Source: WRGT01 sp964450405 | GTDB taxonomy: Bacteria > Spirochaetota > UBA4802 > UBA5550 | NCBI GenBank assembly: GCA_964450405.1 | Contig: CAYVCQ010000001.1 | Coordinates: 62,001-126,000, forward strand | Direction: 5' to 3' | Length of the DNA stretch: 64,000 nt | Shown here: positions 1-8,228 of the stretch, piece by piece | Numbering within the stretch: the first letter of the stretch is position 1 | Layout of the letters: every line of letters begins with the position of its first letter | Translations under genes and position numbers: made by a program | The notes under the pieces: generated by a model | The model's database searches: none | What the model saw: only the letters and a program-made list of their open reading frames with translations | What the model was told of the DNA's origin: nothing

Positions 1-1
1 A

Positions 2-115
2 AATATCAGCGTAAAAACGGTGGAAGCCCATAAACTCCGTATAAAAAATAAACTTAACCTCAACAACAGCAACGAACTGAACAAATACGCAATTGAATGG
101 AAACATAAACACTGA
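2..115 (+). CDS. LuxR/NarL-type DNA-binding domain, C-terminal fragment (5' truncated by window edge)
   Basis: The first 37 codons read ISVKTVEAHKLRIKNKL followed by a short polar tail and TGA. This is the recognition helix and last helix of a LuxR/NarL-type (GerE) helix-turn-helix, where the S-x-x-T-V-x-x-H pattern is characteristic. The fragment therefore ends a transcriptional regulator, probably a two-component response regulator, whose receiver part lies to the left of the window. Only the last turn of the domain is visible, so the input domain and targets cannot be stated. Confidence 0.72.
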   Translation, partial: NISVKTVEAHKLRIKNKLNLNNSNELNKYAIEWKHKH

Positions 116-346
116 TTTCTGCTGTAAAATCATTAAACTCAGTCACAATAACTACATCTTTAACCGGGTCTAAGGGCGGTAGTCCGAGCTGACACAATGT
201 CAGCCTGCCAACATAAAACAGGAAGTTTTAGTAAAGTTGGCCTTTAAGAAGCCCCGCAGGGCTCCCTGCGGTTCACAAAACGAAGTTCTAAAAATAGCTA
301 AATATTAAATTTTTTTAAAAAAAATTAAAAAAAATTTCAACTTTGC
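116..346. other. Intergenic region with two GC-rich hairpins
   Basis: No gene is visible between the LuxR-type fragment and the heat-shock promoter. Two perfect 7-bp hairpins are present: GCTGACA/TGTCAGC at 188-204 and CCGCAGG/CCTGCGG at 254-271. Neither has a T-tract, so they are not obvious intrinsic terminators. They could help end transcription of the upstream regulator or be repeat remnants. The stretch 300-340 is almost pure A/T. Confidence 0.4.
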
Positions 347-375
347 TTGACGAAAAAATAATTCGTTATTATTTT
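347..375 (+). promoter_or_regulatory. Sigma-70-like promoter of the hsp20 operon
   Basis: TTGACG at 347-352 and TATTTT at 370-375 are separated by 17 bp and fit a housekeeping promoter. The CIRCE palindrome starts at the -10 element, so HrcA bound there would block initiation. The hexamers were matched by eye; the -10 is one of several possible in this AT-rich stretch. Confidence 0.55.
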
Positions 376-423
376 ATTATTGTTAGCACTCAATCAGATT
401 GAGTGCTAACAATAATAAAATAA
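369..423. promoter_or_regulatory. CIRCE operator (HrcA site) inside a 55-bp perfect palindrome
   Basis: TTAGCACTC (383-391), nine bases, then GAGTGCTAA (401-409) is an exact match to the CIRCE consensus bound by the HrcA repressor. Symmetry continues far beyond CIRCE: each arm is 27 bp (369-395 and 397-423) around a single central base at 396, ending at the ribosome-binding site AAAGGAGGG (422-430). The DNA operator could also fold as an mRNA hairpin abutting the Shine-Dalgarno sequence. HrcA control of small Hsp genes is known in several bacteria; hrcA itself is not in this window. Confidence 0.93.
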
Positions 424-435
424 AGGAGGGTCGCT

Positions 436-888
436 ATGAAATTCGGCATTACCAGAAAAAACAATGATTCAACACCTGAACTAAGATCATTCCGGAATGA
501 TGTAAACAGGCTTTTTGATGATTTCTTTAATCTACGTACAGCCGGGCTATTCGATTCAGAATGGCTCCCCGCAATGGATGTTTACGAAGATGAGAAGAAT
601 TTTTACATCAAAGCTGACGTAGCAGGACTGGAACAGAAGGATATCGATGTTACGCTCAACAGAAATGTTCTTACTCTATCAGGCAAAAAGTCACTGGAGA
701 AAAAAGATGAAGGTAAAAACTATATCTTCTCCGAAAGGCGTGCAGGATCTTTTTCAAGATCAATAACTCTTCCTGCCGGATTTAAGCAGAAAGACATTAA
801 AGGGGAACTTAAAGATGGTGTTCTAACCATAACAATCGAAAAAGAACCCTTAACTGCAGGCGAAAAAATCAAAATTGATGTTAACTAA
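436..888 (+). CDS. Hsp20/alpha-crystallin small heat-shock protein 1
   Basis: A 150-residue ATP-independent holdase of the Hsp20 family that keeps unfolding cytoplasmic proteins soluble during heat stress. The alpha-crystallin domain spans about residues 42-140. It contains the usual DVYEDEKNFYIKADVAG entry strand, the ITLPAGF turn and the GVLTITIEK strand. A short C-terminal tail follows. A strong AAAGGAGGG precedes the ATG. It is the first of three tandem paralogues (11-12 bp gaps) directly under the CIRCE operator, so heat induction through HrcA is expected. Confidence 0.95.
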   Translation: MKFGITRKNNDSTPELRSFRNDVNRLFDDFFNLRTAGLFDSEWLPAMDVYEDEKNFYIKADVAGLEQKDIDVTLNRNVLTLSGKKSLEKKDEGKNYIFSERRAGSFSRSITLPAGFKQKDIKGELKDGVLTITIEKEPLTAGEKIKIDVN

Positions 889-899
889 AGGAGGACACT

Positions 900-1307
900 A
901 TGTATACTTACAACGTTTTCAACGACATGATCAAACTCAGAACTCTATTTGATGATTTTTTTGATCAGAAACCGGGATACGAAACTTCAAGAGAGTTTCC
1001 ACCCGTGCAGATCAAAGAGGGAGATGACCAGGTGACAATCCTTGCTCTTGTTCCTGGAATCCCTAATGAAAAAATCGATATTCAGCTTGTCGATGACAGC
1101 CTTATTATCAGCGGAGAGAAAAAAGATGATTACGTTGATCATCGCTATATAAGAAAAGAGAGACTTTTCGGCGGATTTAAAAAAACACTGAGACTCCCAT
1201 ACAGGGTAAAACATGACGAGATAAAGGCTGATTTAGTTAATGGTGTACTTACCATAAAACTCACTAAATCAGAAGATGCAAAACCTAAAAAAATCGAAAT
1301 CAACTAA
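900..1307 (+). CDS. Hsp20/alpha-crystallin small heat-shock protein 2
   Basis: A 135-residue second Hsp20 paralogue. The domain covers about residues 35-130, with LVPGIPNEKIDIQLVDDSL and the terminal GVLTIKLTKSE strand. The N-terminal arm is short and rich in Phe and Asp, as is typical for the oligomerisation arm. AAAGGAGG lies just before the ATG, 11 bp after the first hsp20 stop, so the genes are cotranscribed from the CIRCE promoter. The paralogues differ mainly in their N-terminal arms, suggesting hetero-oligomers or different client sets (inference). Confidence 0.94.
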   Translation: MYTYNVFNDMIKLRTLFDDFFDQKPGYETSREFPPVQIKEGDDQVTILALVPGIPNEKIDIQLVDDSLIISGEKKDDYVDHRYIRKERLFGGFKKTLRLPYRVKHDEIKADLVNGVLTIKLTKSEDAKPKKIEIN

Positions 1308-1318
1308 GGAGGCCTCAT

Positions 1319-1693
1319 ATGATGACTGAAACAGGCAGCAAAAACATTACTGAAAGTAAAAAGATTTTCCAAACACCTTCAGCAGATATATATGAAACTG
1401 AAGACATATATTCAGTTAAACTTGAGATGCCCGGTGTTGCAAAGGAAAACCTTAATGTGGTAATTGATGATGATGAACTTAAAATAACAGCAGAATCATC
1501 AATTGGAGAGAATGGCGCAAATCTGAAATATGCTGATTTTCGTACAGCTAACTTTAGCAGAACTTTCAGAGTCGGGAATGATATAGATAGAAACAGAATC
1601 GAAGCCAAACTCGACAATGGGGTCCTTACACTGATTCTGCATAAAAGCGAAGAAGTGAAGCCGAAAAAGATTTTAATCAACCAGATGAACTAG
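1319..1693 (+). CDS. Hsp20/alpha-crystallin small heat-shock protein 3
   Basis: A 124-residue third Hsp20 paralogue ending the operon. The core runs from ADIYETEDIYSVKLEMPGVA to GVLTLILHKSEEVKPKKI. A variable N-terminal arm of about 20 residues precedes it. AAGGAGG is six bases before the first of two adjacent ATGs (1319 and 1322); the first has the better spacing. A strong hairpin terminator follows at once. Together with the two upstream paralogues it forms a compact HrcA-type holdase operon without GroEL or DnaK. Confidence 0.93.
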   Translation: MMTETGSKNITESKKIFQTPSADIYETEDIYSVKLEMPGVAKENLNVVIDDDELKITAESSIGENGANLKYADFRTANFSRTFRVGNDIDRNRIEAKLDNGVLTLILHKSEEVKPKKILINQMN

Positions 1694-1713
1694 CAGAATA
1701 AAAGTTCACTGCG

Positions 1714-1752
1714 TAATTACGAAGGGGGGGCAAAGCCCCCCTTCGTAATTAA
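1714..1752. terminator. Intrinsic terminator of the hsp20 operon
   Basis: A 15-bp stem (AATTACGAAGGGGGG against its complement) closes on a very short loop around 1730-1735. The right arm runs into an AATT-rich tail. It ends the hsp20 operon and could also serve the convergent minus-strand gene at 1838-2320. Confidence 0.8.
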
Positions 1753-1837
1753 TTTGCTACATTCATTTTTACATTATTTAATAACTGCTAAAAACAGCAG
1801 ATAAAGATGTTTCCTCACCGGTTTTTGAGCAGGTACT

Positions 1838-2320
1838 TTATTTAATTTGTTTTAATGCATTAACAATATGCGAAGGAACCTTAAATTTCTTTATTGAATC
1901 AAGAACAAGACCGCCATAAAGCATTGTCATATAATAAAGGCGGATCTCTTTCTTTTTTCTTACAACAATAAGCAGATCCCTGTAGCTCTTATCGGATATA
2001 TCAAATACAAAATATATCGATGCAGAAGTATTGTGAACTTTATATAAAAGTCCTATCCTTACAATATTTTTATCTACGGATATATTCCACTCCGGAGTCT
2101 GATCTTTAGCCTCAATAATAAAATCATCATGATCAATATAAAAGAATTTAATTTTACTCTTGTATCTCAAAAAGAGAGAAACTCCGGGATATCGGGCATA
2201 CTGATAAAAAAAATCAAGTACACCGCCCTCCGGCAGAAGTTCATCAATCTTTGATTTTTTCAGCGCCTTGAATATATCAATTGCTTCATATTTCGGTTTA
2301 TACATCTCAATTTCATTCAT
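1838..2320 (-). CDS. Conserved-looking hypothetical protein, about 160 aa
   Basis: Family not recognised. The protein begins MNEIEMYKPKYEAIDIFKAL and alternates amphipathic strands with basic patches (VVRKKKEIRLYY). It has no signal peptide or membrane helix, and looks like a compact alpha/beta cytoplasmic protein. The start at 2320 is chosen because AGGAGGG lies four bases upstream of that ATG on the minus strand; an ATG 18 bases further out has no such site. It stands alone between the hsp20 operon and rseP. No function can be assigned from sequence. Confidence 0.7.
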   Translation of the reverse strand: MNEIEMYKPKYEAIDIFKALKKSKIDELLPEGGVLDFFYQYARYPGVSLFLRYKSKIKFFYIDHDDFIIEAKDQTPEWNISVDKNIVRIGLLYKVHNTSASIYFVFDISDKSYRDLLIVVRKKKEIRLYYMTMLYGGLVLDSIKKFKVPSHIVNALKQIK

Positions 2321-2452
2321 AATCCCTCCTGCTGACACATCTCTTTGCCGCTGCTAACTCATCAAAAAACGGCGGTCAACTATATTTTCCCCCCGCCATC
2401 AGCGAGAGGAAAAGCATAATTACCTCCAGCTTCTAAATAGTTATAGCCGCTG

Positions 2453-4009
2453 TTATTTAAAAAAGTTCTGAACGAAGGGGAGCATCGTAATATCGTTTAT
2501 TATAACAAAGACACCCAGAACTATCAGAAATAAAACACCAAAAGTCTGGATTTTTATCATAATCTTTTCGTTTAAAGGCTTCCCTCTTATTGCTTCAATT
2601 ATATAAAAAACAAGATGGCTTCCGTCAACTGCGGGTATAGGAAGCAGATTCATAAACATAAGTATAACTGAGATCTTCGCCATAAGAAGTATATAATCCG
2701 CAATACCTCTGTAATAAAGAACATCTCCGGCAATCTTCGCTATACGGATAGGTCCGGAAAGATTTTCTCTCACATCCATCTTGCCGCTGAAGAGCATTCC
2801 GAAACCTTTGATATTCATAACAAGAAAATCCCATGGTTCTATAAGAGACTGGACAAAACCCTCTGCCGGACCATATTTCACATAAACCATCTCGTAGACG
2901 ATACCCATCTGTTCAATTCCGATCATGTACCGTTTCTTTACTTCAATCTGTCCGCTGTATCTTGTCTTATTAACATCTATAATAATATCACGCCCGGCGG
3001 ATTTTGAAACATCTTCGAGAAATCCGGCATAGGCTGTGATAGGTTTACCATCAACTCTCACCTGACCTTGTGCGATCAACTGCTTAAACTCTTCATTCCC
3101 GGCAAAACTATCCAGAGTCTTTTTTTTGCCTGATGATGTAATTATAAAAACCTCGGTCATTGCAGGTTTCAGAATAGAAGTTTTTTCCTCTCCGTTTTTG
3201 AGATATACAATTGATATATCTTTTCCATTCCCTTTCTGTAAGCTTGCAGATAGTTCAGAGGGAGTATGAACAACTTCGCCATCTATTTTCAGAATGGTGT
3301 CTTTCCCGGAGAGACCGCCAAGTTCCGCTGCACTACCCTTTATTACACGGGCAAGAGTGATCCCTGTGGTATAGGGCATTACGCCAAGAGTATATCTCCC
3401 TTCACCGGATTCTTCAGAGGGTTTAACATTAAAGGTTTTAACTTCACTATCTCTCTGAACTTTTACCTCAAGTTCACGGCCGTCAGAAAAGAAAACTTCA
3501 CTCTGAATATCTGAAAAAGCCTTAATCTCCTTACCGCTTATCGAAACGATTCTGTCACCGGTTCTGATTCCGGATTGATAAGCCGGGGATATATATGTAC
3601 CGGTAGTCAACTCTGCGGGTATTAGAATTCTGTTTGTCTCTTTTGCATAACCTGTTAAATTCATAATATAGAAAAGAACAATACCGAATATCAGATTAAA
3701 AATCGGACCCATTACAACTGTTACTATCCTTTTTAGAGGATGCGCAGAGAGAAATTCAAAACCCTCACCGGATCTCACCTCCGATGGATCTTCACCATAA
3801 AACTGACAATAGCCTCCAAAAGGAATTAAAGTTATCTGATATGTGGTATCTCCAAACTTTTTGCTCCAGAAACCTTTCCCGTATCCCATGGAAAAAACTT
3901 TTGCTTTTATCCCCACCATTCTTCCGCCAAGCAGATGTCCCAGTTCATGTACAAAAATGCACAGGCCCAGCAGAATCACCGCCCCGAAAATATATGTCAA
4001 CGTCATCAT
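2453..4009 (-). CDS. rseP: RIP site-2 zinc metalloprotease RseP
   Basis: An inner-membrane intramembrane protease of the S2P family that cleaves anti-sigma factors and remnant signal peptides. The N-terminal helix holds the zinc motif HELGH at residues 21-25. The third zinc ligand region NLLPIPAVDGSH sits near the C-terminus, between terminal membrane helices. Two PDZ-like modules lie between. At 518 residues it exceeds the usual 420-450. The surplus is a segment of about 70 residues after the second PDZ-like module. The start overlaps the dxr stop (ATGA), as is usual in the dxr-rseP pair. Confidence 0.95.
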   Translation of the reverse strand: MMTLTYIFGAVILLGLCIFVHELGHLLGGRMVGIKAKVFSMGYGKGFWSKKFGDTTYQITLIPFGGYCQFYGEDPSEVRSGEGFEFLSAHPLKRIVTVVMGPIFNLIFGIVLFYIMNLTGYAKETNRILIPAELTTGTYISPAYQSGIRTGDRIVSISGKEIKAFSDIQSEVFFSDGRELEVKVQRDSEVKTFNVKPSEESGEGRYTLGVMPYTTGITLARVIKGSAAELGGLSGKDTILKIDGEVVHTPSELSASLQKGNGKDISIVYLKNGEEKTSILKPAMTEVFIITSSGKKKTLDSFAGNEEFKQLIAQGQVRVDGKPITAYAGFLEDVSKSAGRDIIIDVNKTRYSGQIEVKKRYMIGIEQMGIVYEMVYVKYGPAEGFVQSLIEPWDFLVMNIKGFGMLFSGKMDVRENLSGPIRIAKIAGDVLYYRGIADYILLMAKISVILMFMNLLPIPAVDGSHLVFYIIEAIRGKPLNEKIMIKIQTFGVLFLIVLGVFVIINDITMLPFVQNFFK

Positions 4010-5172
4010 AAATGCCTCTCCTTAATAAGACTTAATGCAATATTTCTTGCTTCACAATCAGATTCAAAAATATCATTGATGTCAGGTGCTTTTATTACAT
4101 CAATTGATTTAATTGTTTTTTCTACAACTTCTATAATATCCGTAAAACGGATTTTTTTCTCTAAAAATGCATAAACAGCCGCTTCATTTGCAGCATTAAG
4201 TACTGCTGGAATATTCCCGCCAGTTCTCCCTGCATGATAGCAGAGATCAAGAGCAGGAAATCTTGAACTGTCATGTCTCCTGAAATTAAGACTTCCAACC
4301 TCCGCCAGGTCGAGTCTGCCGAATTCGTTTTTAATTTTTTCAGGATATGTCAGAGCGTTAATGATCGGGAAAACCATATCCGTCTTACCCATATGTGCAT
4401 AAATCGCACCATCAACGGTCTCTACCATGGAATGAATAACACTCTCAGGGTGAATGATTACTCCAATCTTATCGTAACTGAAATTGAATAGATGATGAGC
4501 CTCTATGACCTCCAGTCCTTTATTCATTAAAGTTGCCGAATCAATGGTGATTTTACTCCCCATGCTCCAGGTCGGATGCTTAAGGGCAATCTCCGGCGTT
4601 ACATCTCTAAGACTCTCTCCGGGATAATCCCGCAGACTCCCCCCTGATGCAGTAAGGATAACTCTCTCCACTTCCTCAAATTTTAAATTCGAAAGCAGGG
4701 AAAAAACTGCACTATGCTCACTGTCAACCGGAATAAGCTCAACACCCTTTGCTGCCGCGAGATCTGTGAAAACTTTTCCTGCCATAACAAGTGTCTCTTT
4801 GTTTGCAAGAGCAAGTCTCCTGCAGCCGTCAAGAGCCGCAATAGATGGCCGTAATCCCGCCGAACCGACAATGGAAGATATTACAATATCTGTCCTTCTG
4901 GAAGCGAGCTCAATTATACCTTCTTCACCGAAAAGAAATTCAATATCTGAATTTTCACTTATAAGATGTTTTACATAATCAGAATCCGCAACAGATTTAT
5001 CTCCAATTGCAACCACTAAAGGTTTGAACTCACGTATCTGATCTGACAGTGTTTCGAGGCTTCTGTTACAGGCAAGTCCATAAATTCTGAATTTATCCGG
5101 GAGTGTTTTTATTACGCGGAGGGCTGACAATCCGATAGAACCGGTTGAGCCCAGAATCGATATTAAACGCAT
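4006..5172 (-). CDS. dxr: 1-deoxy-D-xylulose 5-phosphate reductoisomerase
   Basis: Cytoplasmic enzyme converting DXP to 2-C-methyl-D-erythritol 4-phosphate with NADPH, the second step of the MEP isoprenoid pathway. Visible signatures are the NADPH-binding GSTGSIG near residue 8, ALANKETLVMAG, the metal-binding VDSEHSA, the substrate loop ASGGSLRD and the family block HPTWSMGSKITIDSATLMNK. Length 388 is normal. It lies 18 bp downstream of cdsA and overlaps rseP. This makes an isoprenoid/phospholipid/protease block with uppS, which uses the same isoprenoid supply. Confidence 0.96.
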   Translation of the reverse strand: MRLISILGSTGSIGLSALRVIKTLPDKFRIYGLACNRSLETLSDQIREFKPLVVAIGDKSVADSDYVKHLISENSDIEFLFGEEGIIELASRRTDIVISSIVGSAGLRPSIAALDGCRRLALANKETLVMAGKVFTDLAAAKGVELIPVDSEHSAVFSLLSNLKFEEVERVILTASGGSLRDYPGESLRDVTPEIALKHPTWSMGSKITIDSATLMNKGLEVIEAHHLFNFSYDKIGVIIHPESVIHSMVETVDGAIYAHMGKTDMVFPIINALTYPEKIKNEFGRLDLAEVGSLNFRRHDSSRFPALDLCYHAGRTGGNIPAVLNAANEAAVYAFLEKKIRFTDIIEVVEKTIKSIDVIKAPDINDIFESDCEARNIALSLIKERHL

Positions 5173-5190
5173 ATTGTGAAAACCATTATA

Positions 5191-6081
5191 TCAGGGAACC
5201 CTGTTAATTAGAACAAGATAGTAGTAAAAAAACGGAAGTGAAAACATTGTGGCATCAAAAACATCCCACATCCCGCCGTGACCAGGGATAATCGAGCCTG
5301 AGTCTTTAAATCCGCCATCACGCTTAGCTGCAGACTCAATGAGATCGCCTATATTTGCAAGTACACTTATTACTATACCGAGGATTGTACACTCAAGCAT
5401 CGTAAAAAGTTCTCTTGAAAAGAATGAAACGCAAACCTGATTGGCAAGAATAAATCCGATTATACTGAAAAGCAGCCCGGAAAAATATCCTTCCCATGAT
5501 TTATTCGGAGAAGCTTCAATCCCGGCCTTATGTTTTCCAAAAAGAACTCCTCCGAAATAAGCGCCTGTATCATTCAGCATTACCACGGCGATGAGAATCA
5601 TTATATAATATACTCCGTCTTTCAAAGACTTGAGCAGTATTAAATGGGATATAGAAAGAACAAGATACATAACACCAAAAACTGTTATTGCTAAAGAGTA
5701 GTTCCCCCCTTTCAGCGGCCTGGTAAAAAGCTGCAGAACAAGAATCACTGCAATAAAAACTACGAAAAATGCAATTATAACCCGGGCATCAAAATCTCCA
5801 AAAACTCTTGAAAATCCCAGGGATTTTCCAAAGGCGAAAAAATACATTATAAGATTTAATATAATTCCAAAAATTAATCCGGTTTTTACAAATGCTTTGC
5901 CCGCATCACCACGGTCTGAAATCATGTAGTATTCATAAAGTGAAAACAATGAAATTACAGTTGATGCAAGAAGTATCGGAATTGATAAGAAACTATTTGT
6001 AATCAAAGCATAGAAAAGTACCGGTAGTGCTACAACCGCACTTAAAATTCTAATCAACGTTTCTCTGTTTAATCCGCTCAT
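5191..6081 (-). CDS. cdsA: Phosphatidate cytidylyltransferase (CDP-diacylglycerol synthase)
   Basis: Integral membrane enzyme making CDP-diacylglycerol from phosphatidate and CTP, the branch point to all phospholipids. It has 296 residues with about seven hydrophobic helices. The C-terminal signature reads KDSGSIIPGHGGMWDVFDAT, which preserves the metal-binding Asp pattern of the family although the usual LDRxDS is MWDVFDA here. PNKSWEG is also present. The start overlaps the uppS stop (ATGA), indicating coupled translation. It works upstream of the cardiolipin synthase encoded at 10464-11678. Confidence 0.94.
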   Translation of the reverse strand: MSGLNRETLIRILSAVVALPVLFYALITNSFLSIPILLASTVISLFSLYEYYMISDRGDAGKAFVKTGLIFGIILNLIMYFFAFGKSLGFSRVFGDFDARVIIAFFVVFIAVILVLQLFTRPLKGGNYSLAITVFGVMYLVLSISHLILLKSLKDGVYYIMILIAVVMLNDTGAYFGGVLFGKHKAGIEASPNKSWEGYFSGLLFSIIGFILANQVCVSFFSRELFTMLECTILGIVISVLANIGDLIESAAKRDGGFKDSGSIIPGHGGMWDVFDATMFSLPFFYYYLVLINRVP

Positions 6082-6794
6082 ATTCCGCCATATCTCCTTT
6101 CTCTTTTCTGATATTCCGCTACAGCATTATGAAGATCTTCCGGCTTAAATTCCGGCCAGAGAATATCTGCAAAAATAAGTTCCGCGTAAGCAATCTGCCA
6201 TAAAAGAAAATTGCTTATTCTGTATTCACCGCTTGTCCTTATTACAAGATCAAGTTCAGGCATGCCCGATGTATAAAGATGTTTTTCCAGTTTTTTTTCA
6301 GTAATTTTCTCACCCGAACCGGCTTTCGAAGACCACTCATTAACAGCTCTGATAATTTCCTGTCGTCCGCCGTAATCGACACAGAAATTTAAAATCAGTC
6401 CTTTGTTCATTGCAGTTTCTTCAACAGCTTTTTTTATGGTATTTCTGGTGGATGGAGGCAGTTTTGAAAGAGAACCGGAATGTCTTATCTGAATTTTTTT
6501 ATCTTTAATAGACTGAAGTTTTGTTGAGAAGAAATACTCAAGAAGATCCCACAACCCTCTGATTTCACTTACAGGCCTTATCCAGTTTTCAACGGAAAAA
6601 GCATATAGAGATATTGCATTTATACCCAATTCAATGGCACAATCCATAATAGGTTCAATTACATCCGCTCCGGCCTTATGACCTTCATTGCGTGGAATGT
6701 TCCTCTGTTTGGCCCATCTGCCATTACCGTCCATTATAATTCCCACATGACGCGGAACGGACCCCGGCTTTAATATCTCTTTTTTATTTGTCAT
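6078..6794 (-). CDS. uppS: Isoprenyl (undecaprenyl) diphosphate synthase
   Basis: Cytosolic cis-prenyltransferase that elongates farnesyl diphosphate with IPP to the C55 lipid carrier for peptidoglycan and O-antigen synthesis. The diphosphate-binding motif HVGIIMDGNGRWAK starts near residue 16. The catalytic Asp is in MDGNGRW. The family motif RTSGEYRISNFLLWQ lies near the C-terminus. Length 238 is typical. It follows frr after about 130 bp and overlaps cdsA. No strong Shine-Dalgarno is visible at the chosen ATG, but no better start exists. Confidence 0.95.
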   Translation of the reverse strand: MTNKKEILKPGSVPRHVGIIMDGNGRWAKQRNIPRNEGHKAGADVIEPIMDCAIELGINAISLYAFSVENWIRPVSEIRGLWDLLEYFFSTKLQSIKDKKIQIRHSGSLSKLPPSTRNTIKKAVEETAMNKGLILNFCVDYGGRQEIIRAVNEWSSKAGSGEKITEKKLEKHLYTSGMPELDLVIRTSGEYRISNFLLWQIAYAELIFADILWPEFKPEDLHNAVAEYQKRERRYGGI

Positions 6795-6928
6795 TCAAAT
6801 TTATTTCATTTCCATTCAGAGGTTTCTTGTTCTGATTTAAAATTTTTTAAAGTATAAAAATGATTCAAAACTCATAAGAACTTTGCAACAGCCCCATCCC
6901 GTAGAGGGATTAAGAGCTGTGCCTTTGC

Positions 6929-7486
6929 CTATAAACTCATAATTTCTTTTTCTTTATGATCTGTCATCTTCTGAGTTTCTTCAATATATTTGTCTGTAAT
7001 TTTCTGTACTTTATCCTGAGCTGCTTTTGAATCATCTTCGGATATCTCTTTATCTTTTTCCAAAGCTTTTATCATATCATTTCCATCACGTCTGATATTT
7101 CTTAAAGAAACTTTATGCTCTTCAGCTTTATTTTTAGCAAGCTTAACATATTCCTTTCTTCTCTCCTCAGTCAATTCCGGAATCTGAATACGGATAAGAT
7201 TCCCGTCATTTGAAGGATTAACTGAAAGGTCTGATTTCAGAATTGCCTTTTCAACTTCTCCAAGATTACTCTTATCCCAGGGCTGAATTACAACCAGTCT
7301 CGGTTCCGGGACAGAAATTGTTGCAACCTGATTCATCGGCATTTCAGAACCGTATACATTTACTCTCAGTACTTCAAACATTGCAGGATTTGCCCGTCCT
7401 GTGCGGATGAGAGAAAAATCTTTCTGAAGACTTTTAATACTCTTATTCATTCTCTCTTCAACGTCATGCAGTATATCTTCAACCAT
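6929..7486 (-). CDS. frr: Ribosome recycling factor
   Basis: RRF, together with EF-G, splits post-termination ribosomes. The 185-residue length and the signatures SLIRTGRANPAM (residues 24-35), WDKSNLGEVEKAI and LRNIRRDGND identify it without doubt. It ends a tight pyrH-frr pair (14-bp gap) in the conserved rpsB-tsf-pyrH-frr order. The minus-strand transcript appears to continue into uppS. Confidence 0.97.
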   Translation of the reverse strand: MVEDILHDVEERMNKSIKSLQKDFSLIRTGRANPAMFEVLRVNVYGSEMPMNQVATISVPEPRLVVIQPWDKSNLGEVEKAILKSDLSVNPSNDGNLIRIQIPELTEERRKEYVKLAKNKAEEHKVSLRNIRRDGNDMIKALEKDKEISEDDSKAAQDKVQKITDKYIEETQKMTDHKEKEIMSL

Positions 7487-7500
7487 GGAAATTTCTCCCC

Positions 7501-8223
7501 CTAGAAAATTTTAGTTCCTACTTTTTCTCCAAGGATAATCCTTTTCAGGGATCCCTTCTCAAACAGATTAAAGACAACAATCGGAACATTATTATCCATA
7601 CATAGTGAAATGGCCGTTAGATCCATAACCCTTAATTGTCTTGTTATCATATCTATGAATGTTATTTCTTCAATCTTCTCAGCACTTTTATCTTTTTCAG
7701 GATCTCCGGTGTAAACTCCATCAACCCTTGTTGCTTTCAGCAGAACATCCGCACCAAGCTCAACAGCTCTAAGACTCGCGGCAGTATCAGTTGTAAAATA
7801 AGGATGGCCTGTTCCGCCGGCGGCGATTACAATTCTACCTTTTTTAAGATGATCTTCCGCTTTCTGTATTGTATAAGGCTCGGCAACGTGTTTCATTTCA
7901 ATGGCAGTTAGTACCCTTGTGGGCTGATTCATCTTTTCAAGGGTATTTTCTACAGCCATGGAATTCATTACAGTGGCGAGCATCCCCATAAAATCTCCAG
8001 TAGATCTGTTGATCCCCAGAGATTCCGCCATTGCTCCTCTGAAAATATTCCCGGCTCCTATAACCATTGCAATCTCGACCCCGAGATCAGCAACCTCTTT
8101 TACTTCAGATGCAATCTGCTGTATGATCTCAGGATTGATACCGGTTTTATCAGGGCCGGCGAGAGCCTCACCGCTCAGTTTAAGAAGTATTCTTTTATAA
8201 TGCGGAGTGTTGGATGTTTCCAT
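7501..8223 (-). CDS. pyrH: UMP kinase
   Basis: Hexameric bacterial UMP kinase of the amino-acid-kinase fold, phosphorylating UMP to UDP. Visible features are the N-terminal KRILLKLSGEALAG, GAGNIFRGA, the nucleotide-binding TGHPYFTTDTAASLRA and the VDGVYTGDP loop. Length 240 matches the family. The start lies 5 bp after the tsf stop, so it is translated from the tsf transcript. Confidence 0.97.
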   Translation of the reverse strand: METSNTPHYKRILLKLSGEALAGPDKTGINPEIIQQIASEVKEVADLGVEIAMVIGAGNIFRGAMAESLGINRSTGDFMGMLATVMNSMAVENTLEKMNQPTRVLTAIEMKHVAEPYTIQKAEDHLKKGRIVIAAGGTGHPYFTTDTAASLRAVELGADVLLKATRVDGVYTGDPEKDKSAEKIEEITFIDMITRQLRVMDLTAISLCMDNNVPIVVFNLFEKGSLKRIILGEKVGTKIF

Positions 8224-8228
8224 TTTTA

